A stretch of 64,000 bases of DNA from Aquatica leii (GCA_035610365.1 CM069432.1:74776520-74840519), one strand, 5' to 3'; positions 34,861 through 46,492 are shown, numbered from the stretch's first letter. Made by a program: numbers and translations. The notes: generated from the sequence alone by a model not told the origin.

Positions 34861-35615
34861 GAATTTATGGTATTTATCACAACTTTGCAATTTGCGCATT
34901 TTAGTTGTTATTGTACCAATCGTCTAATCATCTCAAGTGTAAGCTCAATATACCCATGAAAAGGTTTTTCAAATTAGTATTGAGTAAAATGGCATTTTGG
35001 AAGTACAGCTGCACTAGCCGGATTTTACGATTCTGGAGCGTAAGTATACGAGCCTCTTTGTAGGTTTGTAGTAAACTGGTTTTATAGGTATATTATCGAT
35101 TTATTATGTACTTAAACACTTCAATTAAATTACGAAATTATCAAATTAAATTATAAGTTAATATACATTTACATATAAAGTTCCTCAACGTGACTTAATT
35201 ATTTAATTTTCATGTTTCTTTGTAAACGTAGATCAATAATTTCTTGGATCATGAAATTCCATCATGAATTCCAAAATGAAAACCATTTTATTTTTCCACA
35301 AATCATCGTTTCTATAAATTCTTTCCATGTGGAAATCGTTTTCGCTAAATAAAATAAGGTCACAGAAAAATTTTTCGACTACATTAAGTTGCCCTTTTAT
35401 TTGGAAAAAGTAAAATTGTGTTTCTTTTTTAATCTAATAAAAATAGTTTTACAAATAAATGATCTTGCCAAGTCTAAAAAACACTTACTAATAAATATTT
35501 GCAATGTAAAAATGCAATCTTTACTTCGTTAACTTTAATTTTTATAATCCCTTCCGAAAATAGAATTTTAAGTCCCTAATGTGACGACATACCTTCCTAC
35601 TACAGCATTATTGTC
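34861..35615. other. AT-rich DNA, no gene seen
   Basis: No coding sequence or repeat boundary recognised before the Penelope-like composite. Confidence 0.4.
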
Positions 35616-35629
35616 TAATTTATATGTAA
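35616..35629 (+). repeat. 14-bp direct repeat, left flank of PLE composite
   Basis: TAATTTATATGTAA occurs here and at 40544-40557 in the same orientation, bracketing the head-to-head Penelope-like pair. It is a candidate target-site duplication. Confidence 0.55.
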
Positions 35630-35680
35630 AAAAAAAAAAAAAAAAAATATGATATTTATTTTCTTAAAGTCAATCCACAA

Positions 35681-36877
35681 CAGTGTTGGGATGTACCTAG
35701 GTAAATGTACCTAGGTACAAGTACCTAGGTAATTTTTGTGTATCTATGTACCTAGAAAGGTACTTTTTAATTAATGTACCTTTACCTGTACTTAGGTACT
35801 TTTTAGAACGTACCTTTGTACCTAAGTACCTAATAAAATAGGTACTTTTAAGCGTACATGTATTGTACGCTTTATATATTTGTTTCGGACTTAATTACAT
35901 TTGAAATTACTAAACTTCCAAAAATAATACATGACCTACGCAATTTTTCCTTAATGATGCCTGAAGGGTACCGTTAATCTGTATAAAACTTCCTTGTTAA
36001 AAGTGCAAATCATTTACAGCAACGCAATCGTACTGTTAACATGAGTAGCCAGGGTATCAAACCGAATGCGATAAATTTCGAAACGTACAAACTTAAATAA
36101 TCTGTATAAAATAGAGATGATTTTTAGAAAAAGAGTTGTGGAGTTCTAGGAAAAAGCAAACAATTATAACTGATTATATAACACAGTGATATTATAAAAA
36201 AATTTATTACGAATCGTATTTCTGCTTATATAAACAATACGTGCTTAATGACTTATTCTAAAAACGACATATTTGACTTTGTATCATACTAAATTACATA
36301 AACATAGCCGAGAACGTAAGTATATATTAACGGGTATAACCAACGGTATATAACATAAATGCTGTAAGCACGACCTCAACGAAAATTAAAGTGTCGTGTA
36401 CGTCGAATAGTAATTCTTCTCGGATAATAAGTACAAAACGATAGGTCCCTTGAAGCACTTACTAACCGATTTCAACTGTATCACTAAACTGCCATGCATT
36501 ACCCTTCCCGTTCAGTTTCTTTCTAATTTAGTCCTAAAACCTAAATAGGTAACTTGTGTGTGTCATCAACAGTGATATATAGTAGCATATCGTTGATTGA
36601 TTTCAATCATTTCATGCATTTTATAGCTGTAATTATTTCTATCGTTTTTCAATGAGATCGGACAAATAAGAGTTGGTTTACTAAATTTGTATTTTCTATG
36701 ATCATAAATAAGTACCTAAAAAGTATCTGAAATTTTAAGGTACATTTTTTTTGTACCTGTACCTGTACCTAGGTACGTTTGCCAAATCTGTACCTGCACC
36801 TGTACCTAGGTACTTTTAAATAAATGTACCTTTACCTGTACCTAGGTACCAAAAATTGAGTACCTGTCACAACACTG
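35681..36877. mobile_element. hAT-like non-autonomous element with CCTAGG arrays at both ends
   Basis: Flanked by an exact 8-bp duplication ATCCACAA (35673-35680 and 36878-36885). The ends are CAGTGTTGGGATGTACC and, on the reverse strand, CAGTGTTGTGACAGGTAC. The 8-bp duplication and CAGTGTTG ends are typical of hAT elements. Internally, both ends carry tandem GTACCTAGGTAC-type palindromic units (about 35690-35850 and 36750-36855). No transposase is visible. It is absent from the matching site in the right-hand PLE copy, which confirms the insertion. Confidence 0.85.
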
Positions 36878-36905
36878 ATCCACAATAATGTTTTAATTTT
36901 TTAAT

Positions 36906-36949
36906 TGTAATACTAGTTTCAACAATTTAAATTGTCATCGTCAGTTACA
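36906..36949 (-). ncRNA. Hammerhead-ribozyme-like motif in left PLE copy
   Basis: Mirror copy, identical by eye, of the motif at 40399-40442: TGTAA, CTGACGA, one base, a GACAAT/ATTGTT stem, GAAAC, TA, GTA, TTACA on the minus strand. It lies about 200 bp beyond the coding region of the PLE. Confidence 0.6.
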
Positions 36950-37139
36950 CTAAAAAGCAAATCAATTACCAAAAATAATTAAACATTTAAAAGAGCTTAC
37001 ACATTATATCAAAACATAAAAATAAAATAGAATGACAAACAAATAACAAATTAAAAAATTTTAAATTCAAACTGACATTAAATACACAGCCATGGGTGAT
37101 ATGAAAAAAAGGAGAGAAAAGAAAAATGAAAAAAGTAAG

Positions 37140-38930
37140 TTAAAATTTATTATTAAGAAGAGGAGAAATATTTAAATCAAAAATTTCATTAAGACAATTA
37201 TCTGAATTTTTATTATGAAGACGATGAATTTCAAAAATTTTAAGATGATTAAAAAAAAACATTTGTTACAAAAACAAAGAAATTTAACATTAAGGTCAGA
37301 AGAAAAAGAATGACCTGTAGATAAAATATTATTAGCAAAAGAAGATATACTAGAATTTAAATACATTTTTATAAATATATTTTTTTTAATGTTGTTTTGA
37401 ACTTCCTACCAGTTTGTCCTACAAAGAACAATTGCAAGAAGAGCAAGAAATTTTATACCCATTAGATTTATCTATAGAAAAAACAAAATCTTTATTATTA
37501 ACAGTAACATATTTTAAATTATGATTAGTAGAAAAAGAAATAGAAATATTAAACTTTTTAAAATAATTCTTAAGAAAGAGAAAACATAAATTAACATAAA
37601 GCATAGGACGATATATAGTAGCATTATCCGATTAGTTAAAATTTTTTTAAAGAAATGGTATAAACGAACTACCTATAAAAAACATTGTTTAAAATATGAA
37701 AAGGGTAACCATTGCTATAAGCTAATTGTTTAATAGTATCAAATTCCTTATTAAAACCAGGCTTGGAAGAGGAATAGAAAATAGACGATTAAATAAGGAA
37801 CGAAAAGAAGCAATTTTATGACTATAAGAATGATTAGAGTAAAATGGAATTAAACAATCAGTGTAAGTAGATTTACGATAGATTTCAAAACTAAATTTCT
37901 CATTTTCACGTAAAAAGAAGAAGATCTAAATATGGAAGGAATTGTTACATTCAATTTCATATGTAAAATGAATATTAGGATGAATAGAATTAATGAAATT
38001 ATTAAAATTATTTAAATCATCTAAGGAACCATTAAAGAGAACAATGCAATCATCAACGTATCTAAACCAAAAACTAATCATATTAGAAAAAGAAGAATTA
38101 GAAAGGATTTTATTTTCAATATTATTCATGAAAATTTCAGCAGCAAGAGGTGAAATATTAGATCCCATAGCTAAACCGGATGATTGAGAATAGAAATTAT
38201 TATTAAATTAAAAAAATTTTGTTTAAAAAACTAAATCGAGCAAAGAACAAATATCTAAAATCTGGTAAGTATCCAGAGAACCATTAGAAAAAGCAAATTA
38301 CGAATAAAGAAAAATACATTCTTCTGGAGGAATAGATGGAAAAAGATTGACAACATCAAAGATACAAGAATAGATGAAGAAGGAAAAGGAAATGTTTTAA
38401 TCTTAGAAGCAAGGTCCGAAGAATTAAGTATAGAATATTGATTAGTAAAATTAGAGTAAGTTCTTATAATATTGTTAAGCCAGGGAGCAAGTTTTGAGAC
38501 AATTGGGATAGAAAGTTTATGTATTTTTGGTAGACCATAAAGAAGCGGTGTTGAGGGATTCATAACTTTAAAATGATATATATTTCTATTTCAAAGAGAA
38601 TTAAAAAGTTAAATTACACGAATGAAGACATGAAAGAAAAGATGAACAAAAACTAGAAATAGGATCTTTGGAAAGTATTTTAAATTCACCTTTACTAATA
38701 AAATCTTCAACTTTATTAATATAATCAAAACGAGAAAGAATAACAATGCAATTACCCTTATCAGCTTTAGAAACAATAAGATCATTAGATTTAATTTTTG
38801 ATCTTAAAAATGAACAAGATTTATAAATTGAATTAAAATTAGGATTAAATTTGGCATTGTCTAAAAGTTTCTTCAATTTATTATGAATTTCATATCTAAT
38901 TTCGTTACTATTAGGTAACTCTAAAGAATG
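37140..38930 (-). pseudogene. Penelope-like RT/GIY-YIG remnant (left copy)
   Basis: Minus-strand frames. 38876-38601 (KLLDNAKFNPNFNSIYK, LIVSKADKGNCIVILSR) is the PLE N-terminal/finger region. 38563-38255 (MNPSTPLLYGLPKIHK) is the conserved GLPKIHK block, then frameshifted. 38168-37926 (GSNISPLAAEIFMNNIENKI, FWFRYVDDCIVLF) is the palm with intact Y-V-D-D. 37604-37172 holds a decayed GIY-YIG region (KISCSSCNCS, then FANNILSTGHSFSSDLNVK). Frameshifts and stops are more numerous than in the right copy. Confidence 0.85.
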
Positions 38931-38950
38931 AATTATATATTATATTATAT

Positions 38951-40209
38951 CATCTATTCTTGTATCTTTTGATGTTGTCAATCTTTTTCCATCTATTCCT
39001 CCAGAAGAATGTATTTTTCTTATTCGTAATTTGCTTTTTTCTAATGGTTCTCTGGATACTTACCAGATTTTAGATATTTGTTCTTTGCTCGATTTAGTTT
39101 TTAAACAAAATTTTTTTAAATTTAATAATAATTTCTATTCTCAATCATCCGGTTTAGCTATGGGATCTAATATTTCACCTCTTGCTGCTGAAATTTTCAT
39201 GAATAATATTGAAAATAAAATCCTTTCTAATTCTTCTTTTTCTAATATGATTAGTTTTTGGTTTAGATACGTTGATGATTGCATTGTTCTCTTTAATGGT
39301 TCCTTAGATGATTTAAATAATTTTAATAATTTCATTAATTCTATTCATCCTAATATTCATTTTACATATGAAATTGAATGTAACAACTCCCTTCCATATT
39401 TAGATCTTCTTCTTTTACGTGAAAATGAGAAATTTAGTTTTGAAATCTATCGTAAATCTACTTACACTGATTGTTTAATTCCATTTTACTCTAATCATCC
39501 TTATAGTCATAAAATTGTTTCTTTTCGTTCCTTATTTAATCGTCTATTTTGTATTCCTCTTTCCAATCCTGGTTTTAATAAGGAATTTGATACTATTAAA
39601 CAATTAGCTTATAGCAATGGTTACCCTTTTCATGTTTTGAACAATGTTTTTGGAAAAGTTCGTTTATACCATTTCTTTAAAAATTTATCTCAAAATAAAT
39701 GAGATAATACTACTATATATCGTTCTATGCCTTATATTAATTCTTGTTCTCTTTTTCTTAAAAATTATTTTAAAAATTATAATATTTCTATTTCTTTTTC
39801 TACTAATCATAATTTAAAATATTTTATTGTTAATAATAAAGATTCTGTTGCTTCTTTAGATAAATCTGGCGTGTATAAAATTTCTTGCTCTTCTTGCAAT
39901 TGTTCTTATGTAGGACAAACTGGTAGAAAGTTTAAAACACGATTAAAAGAACATATTTATTTTATTAAAAGGTATTTAAATTCTGGTATATCAAACACTT
40001 CTTCTTCTTTCGCTAATCATATTTTGTCTACTGGTCATTCTTTTTCTTCTGATCTCAATGTTAAAATTCTTCATTTTTGTAACAAAAGTACTTTGCTTAA
40101 TCATCTTGAAATTCTTGAAATTCATCGTCTTCATAATGAAAATTCAGATAATTGTCTTAATGAAATTCTTGATTTAAATATTTCTCCTCTTCTTAATAAT
40201 AAACTTTAA
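38951..40209 (+). pseudogene. Penelope-like reverse transcriptase with GIY-YIG endonuclease (right copy)
   Basis: Reading starts mid-polymerase (LFPSIPPEECIFLIRNLLF). It has QSSGLAMGSNISPLAAEIF, FWFRYVDDCIVLFNGS (catalytic Y-V-D-D), NSLPYLDLLLLRE and the C-terminal part up to NLSQNK, with an in-frame TGA at 39700-39702. The same frame then continues (39727-40209) with SGVYKISCSS, then SYVGQTGRKFKTRLKEH (GIY-YIG nuclease core), FANHILSTGHSF and LEILEIHRLHNENS. RT plus C-terminal GIY-YIG is the defining PLE architecture. It is 5'-truncated and carries one stop, so it is not functional as it stands. Confidence 0.9.
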
Positions 40210-40398
40210 CTTACTTTTTTCATTTTTCTTTTCTCTCCTTTTTTTCATATCACCCATGGCTGTGTATTTAATGTCAGTTTGAATTTAAAATTTTTTAATT
40301 TGTTGACGTTTGTCATTCTATTTTATTTTTATGTTTTGATATAATGTGTAAGCTCTTTTAAATGTTTAATTATTTTTGGTAATTGATTTGCTTTTTAG

Positions 40399-40442
40399 TG
40401 TAACTGACGATGACAATTTAAATTGTTGAAACTAGTATTACA
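40399..40442 (+). ncRNA. Hammerhead-ribozyme-like motif in right PLE copy
   Basis: Helix I strands TGTAA (40399-40403) and TTACA (40438-40442) are fully complementary. CTGACGA is at 40404-40410, then one unpaired T, then a stem GACAAT/ATTGTT with a TTAA loop, and GAAA at 40428-40431. Helix III is minimal: AC pairs with GT around TA, leaving A40437 as the cleavage-site base. Such minimal-helix-III hammerheads have been described in Penelope-like elements. The extra base before helix II is atypical. Confidence 0.65.
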
Positions 40443-40543
40443 ATTAAAAAATTAAAACATTATTGTGGATTGACTTTAAGAAAATAAATATCATATTTTA
40501 TTACAACTTCTCCACTTAGAGGTATGGATTACTTTAACTATAT

Positions 40544-40557
40544 TAATTTATATGTAA
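40544..40557 (+). repeat. 14-bp direct repeat, right flank of PLE composite
   Basis: Second copy of TAATTTATATGTAA (compare 35616-35629). About 40 bp separate it from the recognisable PLE end. Confidence 0.55.
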
Positions 40558-41859
40558 CTATCATTATCTTACTGTTATTTCTATAGGTACATATAATTAG
40601 GTTTTTGCATAGTGTAATTACCTAATATGAAATGCTATTGTTGCTTTTATGAAGAAAAATCAAAAATTTAGTTTTTCTGTTTGGAATTATATCTATTTTA
40701 TTCAAGAGGAAAAAACCTGCCGGGTAATCTAAACGGAAGTACACGTACATTACTTGTTTAAAAAAGATAGATATTACATGTATTTGTTTTTGTAGTAAAC
40801 CAACGATTTGGATAAAGTTGGACAGCGTTTACTAATACTGAATCCACCTTAAAAGATTTTTAAATTACCACAAACATAATTTTTTTCGTGGTTGTGTATC
40901 GAATATCGCGTGCAGCTATCGCGAAATTTGGATTTGAATGCAATGTTCCCATTTTAGGCATACCTATGTATAGATTAACATTGTTAATAACATAATTACT
41001 AATCTATTAATATGTTATTTTATATAACCACAATTTTAATTGGCATGATAACTATAAATTGACAGTATATTGATAGATTTGTATTCGAAACGTACCTGCG
41101 AAATCTTAACCGAATTGAACATCTACTAAAAAAAATATAATCTTTGAATCTAGGTACTTTGCTTTGTAAACAAGTGTTACAAAAGAATTTGTACACAATT
41201 ACTTTATTGTCAATCAATTAAAACAGTCCTAGAGGATTTCTAATTATGGACCAATATTTTTGAAACTGCTTATTTGGATACTTGGTTATTATAGTCACGA
41301 CCTGACAATTGAGAATTTTTAGTTTTCAAGTTTAAACTAATAAAAAAACACTTAAAAATTGCAAAACTCAAAAATGCGTTTAATTATAATTTAGTTAAAT
41401 TTTGAAAAAAATGGGAATTACATGTAGGCATAATAGAGTAGTTTGATTATACAAAATATGATATTTGTAGGTCTCTCCGTTTCAGTGGTGGCACTTATTG
41501 AAATTTCTCAAATATTGACTTTTTCTTTAGCTTTTTTGATTGGTTTGATTAATTTTTTTTTAAAATTTTTGTATACATCTTTCGTCGTTTTCAAAGTATC
41601 TAATAAAATTTATCTAATTTGAATATTTAAGAGAGGCCTTAAAACGTACTAATTCCCCTTGTGGTTGCCGCAAAAGCCGTTTTTAATACAAGCCGTAAAA
41701 AACCGGTTGAACAAGAAAAAATGAGTGTGCAGGGTATGAACCGAATCACCACAGCGTTTTTGGTGATGGTTCATGGAAGAAACGGGACTTCCAGTCTCTT
41801 ATTGGAATTGGAACTTTAGTTGAAAATCACAGCAAAAAAGTTTCAGATTTTTCTATAAT
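40558..41859. other. AT-rich DNA, no gene seen
   Basis: No gene or RNA recognised. The right end (from about 41640) may already belong to the Mutator-like fragment that follows. Confidence 0.4.
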
Positions 41860-42560
41860 CTTCGTTTTTTTTACCACGAATGGTTCGATAAACACAAAGC
41901 AGAATGCACTATAAATCACACAGGTAATGCCGGAAAAATGGTAGTAGATGCGATAGTCAACATGTTTCATCGATCCTACGAACAACCTGATGTGTTTTAA
42001 GCAAATTATATTGGCGACGGTGATACTAAGACGTTCAAAGTCATTCTCGAGCAGAATCTGTACTACGATGTTGTGGTAAAGAATAAAGAATGCGTAGGTC
42101 ACGTACAAAAGCGTATGGGATCTCGACTGCGGACAAGTTAATAAAATATTTAACTGTATATTACGGCTTGGCAATAAGAAGACATCCCCATTCTGCTGAA
42201 GAGATGAAAAACGCAATCTGGGCGACATTTACACAAATCTTTAACCGATGAAAAGGCTTAACATGAGTCTTGCTCCGAAGCTGAAAATAGTTGGCGCGTA
42301 GGGGAAGCTCTCGGTACTCTGGACACAAGGAAGCTTTATAGAGCATTCTGAAAATAATGAAATTACTTGGAATCGAAATCGGGCTGCAAACCAAAGGATT
42401 TGCCCTGAGCAGTGACTCACGCCGTGTACGCGTATCTGACGCTCACTCATTAGCTGCGAAGAAACGGGCCAAAATAAACGAATTGGAGGAGAAGAGAAAA
42501 CAGAATTTCTGGAGGAACAAGAAGTCTCTTATAATGGCCCTGGAATAGCTGATGATAGGC
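41860..42560 (+). pseudogene. Mutator-like transposase domain fragment
   Basis: Plus-strand pieces with stops and frame changes read GNAGKMVVDAIVNMFHRSYE, YIGDGDTKTFKVILEQNLYY, KECVGHVQKRMGSRLRTS, ITAWQ-EDIPILLKR (shifted) and IMKLLGIEIGLQTKGFALSS with SRRVRVSDAHS, then an Arg/Lys-rich tail. This order matches the C-terminal half of the insect Mutator-like transposase family (a different copy lies at 51405-58093). It is highly decayed. Confidence 0.75.
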
Positions 42561-42718
42561 TTAAAATTAAAAAAAAAACACTTATTAACCAAATAACAGT
42601 ATCAAAAACTTGAAACGCTTTTTTCTTGAAACCATGTTTTTCAAACTGGCGTGCACGATTGCCGCCGCTCTAATTAACGTACAGTATTGCCGTTTGAATG
42701 TAGTTGTAGAACACCTTT

Positions 42719-43065
42719 TTACTTTCCTATAAGGAAAGTATAACGTTAGCAATTTTTTTGCAGAATTTTACGTTTCAAGGTCTCCTGAATCAGGAAAATG
42801 TATTTTTTACAAAAAAAATTGGGTGTGTGTGTCGTCTGTCTGTGTGTGTGTGTAACGATGTACCCACGATAACTCTCGAACAAAAAGTCCTAGTAATAAC
42901 TTTTGTTAAGGAGCTGGCTTTTCTTATTCTCTCGGTTCTATCAAAAGATGGGTTTGATAAAGAAACGGGAAGTAGGTGTATTCGCATTTTTAACAGTTTT
43001 TCTTTTATAATTTTGTACGTATATAAATTATTCGAATTATTTTTATAGTTTTTATATAAAACAAT
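42719..43065 (+). repeat. Dispersed repeat, copy 4 (most complete 5' half)
   Basis: Starts with ACTTTCCTATAAGGAAAGT (palindrome), then AAGGTCTCCTGAATCAGG, a (GT)n tract, AACGATGTACCCACGATAAC, GGAGCTGGCTTTTC, TCTATCAAAAGATGG and GTACGTATATAAATTA, in the same order as copies 1-3 at 661-2300. The T-arm-like 3' block is not present here. Confidence 0.65.
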
Positions 43066-44467
43066 GATATAAGCGCGTTCTTTTTTGTTTTTAAGGAACA
43101 CTAAATATACAATCTGATACATTGCTGAAAATTATTGTTGACGTGCTTCATCTATTAGATATGATTTAAACTTTGTCAGTCAGTGCTTTGATGAATATAC
43201 AAATACGTCTGGTGCAGTGACTGTTTTGCAAATCCATTTTTGTGCAATTTAGTTCTTCGGGATAGTGATTAACTTCAAACAAGATTTCAAAACATTGCTC
43301 AATAAATAATTACACTTGAGCGAAGCTTTTTGAAGCGATTAGAGATATATTCTCGATTTCAAAATGAATAGGAAAACAACACAGGAAATATTTTTTCTTC
43401 TTGCCCGAATATATGAACAAGAATTATGTTTGTATGACCTCTATTGTGATATATGTTTAAAGACTTTAATTGAATTTTTCAAAAAACAAGACTTGTTTTT
43501 ATAGTTTTGGATAACTTAACAAAAAACCGCTTCTCTCAAACTAGACCCACCGAAGCTTTCTCGTCAGCGATGTGTTCCGCAGGGTTAGATACATATAAAC
43601 AACAATTATAAATTATAGATAGTGTTTTGTCTTGTATAACTACTAATTCCTCCGCAAAAGTTTTTTGCAAATCACAGATCGATTAATGGTTGAAAAATCT
43701 AATCAAGAGGACGACCTCTACTAGCTAAACTTTTATGCAGACGACATCAATACAGAAAAACTTGCTTCGACAAAAGTTTTTTTCTGATTTTGTTGAAACG
43801 ATGAGTTTTACCGAAAGAAATATTGTCAGAGTTCTACAAGCTGATATTTATTCTTATGTTATAAGAGTTTACGTTATTAGATCATTTTTGAGGTGAAAAT
43901 TTTTATTTTTTATTACCGCTGGAACAGTAAGTCTTATGAATCCACAAAGTTTTACATAAGTCGGTGCCTATGACTTATATCAATGCTTACATCCAAACTT
44001 ATGTCATGTGAATCAAGCCAAAATCATTATTTTATTTCACCTGCCATGCCAGCATTTCAAAATGTGAAAATTTTAGAAAATTGGCATACATCTCTGATCC
44101 TAGTGTGTTAAATAAATAACAGACGGTGTTTAATGTAATTGAGAATACGCTTAACTTTTTCAATAATCGTGTCGTATTTGTTTAACAGCAAAAAATACTA
44201 ATAGTCTTACTTTATGTCAGTCTGTAGAGTAATAATTCATAAAGTCGTAATTACGAGAGGTGTCTTATGACTCATATTTGACCGAATAGAAAACTAAATA
44301 GTTTTAGTTTTAAAAAACTAAAATAAAAACACGATTTGATAGCAAACCGAACTAAAAAGTAGAAAATAATTTTTACTTATGAAGAGCTTATGATACAGCA
44401 ATAGAAAGTCTAATAATCAATTATTATTAATAACCTCAAAATAAAATTATAGCAAAACATAAGTTAT
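43066..44467. other. AT-rich DNA, no confident gene
   Basis: A 46-codon plus-strand reading from 43364 (MNRKTTQEIFFLLARIYEQE) looks faintly like a MADF-type helix start, but it is isolated and not supported further. Confidence 0.35.
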
Positions 44468-44622
44468 TAACAAAATAATTGAATTCAGAGTAAAAAAGCG
44501 TGGGGTGCAATTTACTATATTTTTATAATTCTTCTTTTATAAATAGTTGCCAATGGAATAATTGTAACATTTAATATCAAGCACCCCACGCTTTTTTTAC
44601 TCTGAATTGAATTATTTTGTTA
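44468..44622. mobile_element. 155-bp hairpin MITE
   Basis: Arms of about 41 bp: 44468-44508 (TAACAAAATAATTGAATTC, ending GCGTGGGGTGC) and 44581-44622 (its reverse complement with one substitution and one base in the A/T run). The middle is about 70 bp with no coding content. Confidence 0.7.
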
Positions 44623-44645
44623 GTGTGAGCGTAATAATGCCCTTA

Positions 44646-44805
44646 GTTAGCCGGACACCCAGTCTCAGGTGCCCTTTAAGCAAAGGTAGACTTATTGCAG
44701 CTAAACAAACGACGGTAGTCGCAGCTAGCGGATACTTAGAACTTCAGCCGGACATCCAGTCTCAGGTGCCCTTTAAACAAAGGTAGACTTGTGCAGCTCA
44801 AGTGA
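44646..44805 (+). repeat. Two-copy tandem repeat, about 100-bp period
   Basis: CCGGACACCCAGTCTCAGGT then GCCCTTTAAGCAAAGGTAGACTT (44649 onwards) recurs with few changes at 44750 onwards. It lies just downstream of the gypsy integrase end on the minus strand, so it may be in that element's 3' non-coding region or LTR. Confidence 0.65.
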
Positions 44806-44849
44806 CTTTCGGGTGTCCAGGGTCTTTCTTTTAAACTCTTTCCGGGACA

Positions 44850-46492
44850 TAAACCTGCCCCCAGTCTTCTTCTAGGTGGCGTTGAAACTGCTGTGGCCGG
44901 TGACGCGGTGGGATTCTACTAACCGGTGGCGGCTCCTCGGGTGCTTTTGGGGTTTCGAGACCGTTATTGTTTCGAGGTAGAGGCGGCGCAGACCGGATAT
45001 CGTGCTCGTGGATCTTAACCGAGTCGTGGTTGGATCGTTCAATCCAATAAGCATTTGTCTCGGCTAATTGTATAATAGTACCAGGTCAATTCCAGTTTTG
45101 CTCAAACCGACCCCTTACGGGAGTTTGAACATGTTTCATTACACGATCTTCTTCTTTAAATTGGGTTTTAACTGGGCCCGTAATTAGCGTAGCGGCTTTG
45201 GTATCGGTGTTCGTTTCTGTGTAGAGTGGCCACATGCTCTTCTAGTATTCGCATTCTTTGTCTGCCATTCTCTGTATCTTTTCAGGTCTTGACCTGATGC
45301 ATAAGTTGAAAAGGACCGTAGGCAGCACTTTGTCTCATAACTTGGGGTATTTCCCTTGTAAATGTATCTTCAAACCCTTCTTTATATCTGCGAAGAGCAG
45401 CATCCCATGCAACTGACACAAATTTCGACCCGTTGTACGAGATAATGGCTTTAGGGTACCCAAATCCCTGAAATATTTTTCGTTCTAACAGAACAATCAC
45501 TTGTGTGGCTTCTGCATGTTTTAACGGAAAAGCTTCAGTCCATCGGCAAAATTTCCTTCGTCGGAGGGAGTGTACGGGCTCATAGTGTCAATAGATATTG
45601 TTTCCCACGGCAGAGTAGGCGTTTTGGTCGGACGGTTGCTGGGTCTTCAAGGGGCCTCGCTTGGCAGCAGCGGAGATCCAACACTGCTTCACGTACTTAG
45701 CGGTTTCGGCGCCCATATGGTTCCAAAAAGAGTTCCGTGAGATAGCTTGAGTGCTTTCTTCCGCTCCCGGATGCCCGGCTGATGGATCGTTGTGATATAT
45801 GTACATCACGTGGTTTACCATTTTCCTCGGCACTACCAACGCGTCGCCTACCGGAGTTTTTTTTATAGAGATAGTCCTCGTCCACTAAGCATTCACGATG
45901 GGTTTCTACTTCGTCTTCAGGGTTAGGACCGTCGTCTCTGACTCGTTCCCACATCTGAACGACTCTTTGTGTATACGGGTTCGCTTTCTGCGCTCGTTTT
46001 ACCTCTGTGGCCGAGACGGCTCCATCAATCATCATCACGGTGGGTGTTGGGTCTAGCGCTGTTGCTGTTGGTTTGGGTGGCAGCATCCGACCCAAATCGT
46101 TGTCGCTATCTGTAGACGAGGTGCTGGCGCGGTTTTGCGAAAGATGATCGGACAATTCGTTGTTTTTTCCTGGACAGTGGATAATGTCGAAAGTAATTTC
46201 TTGTAACAGCAGGGCTCACCGAGTTAACTTGCTTTTGTGGTCTTTCATTTGGTTTAACCGCATCAACGCTTGACTGTCCGTTTTTAGAAAAAAACCGCCG
46301 ATCTTCCAAGTAAGATCGATACTTTCTGATTGCCAAAACTACCGTTAGACATTCCTGTTCGTTGACATGATACCGTGTTTCGTGAGGTTCTAGTTTCGCG
46401 CTGGCGTAACTAACAATTTGTTTGGTAGCTCCATTGGATAAATATGTAAGACAACCCAATGTTAAAAAAGTGTCTCGAATATTTGCAGGCAA
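44850..46492 (-). pseudogene. Ty3/gypsy pol remnant (RNase H to integrase)
   Basis: Minus-strand frames in order. 46492-46106: RNase H-like (TLGCLTYLSNGATKQIVSYA, ETRYHVNEQECLTVVLAIRK, YRSYLEDRRF). 46155-45697: linker with ATEVKRAQKANPYTQ. 45839-45588: zinc-binding integrase lead (VVPRKMVNHVMYIYHNDPSA, GHPGAEESTQAI, YVKQCWISAAAKRG). 45500-45282: integrase core end (KIFQGFGYPKAIISYNGSKF, with Asp changed to Tyr in the D-N-G block). 45054-44872: C-terminal tail. Stops and frame shifts are present. No LTR pair was identified, and the reverse-transcriptase part is missing beyond 46492. Confidence 0.8.

Larger units (their letters stand above)
35646..38938 (-). mobile_element. Penelope-like element, left copy of a head-to-head pair
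   Basis: Minus-strand PLE whose 3' region (about 35646-37130) is the mirror image of 40205-40500. It contains a 1,197-bp hAT-like insertion (35681-36877) and a hammerhead-like motif (36906-36949). Coding remains run upward: GIY-YIG region about 37140-37620, reverse transcriptase about 37630-38560 and N-terminal region 38600-38930. Its 5' end meets the 5' end of the right copy across an AT-rich junction (about 38937-38950). Confidence 0.85.
38951..40503 (+). mobile_element. Penelope-like element, right copy of the head-to-head pair (5'-truncated)
   Basis: Plus-strand PLE starting inside the reverse transcriptase, at the position corresponding to about 38365 in the left copy, and running to the 3' end at about 40503. 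Its 3' non-coding region (40210-40500) mirrors the left copy. The pair forms an inverted repeat of about 1.5 kb per arm around the AT-rich junction, ignoring the hAT insertion. Confidence 0.85.

Noticed and set aside
43364..43505. Short MADF-like reading
   Set aside because: Only about 20 residues are suggestive, there is no continuation or splice context, and it may be chance.
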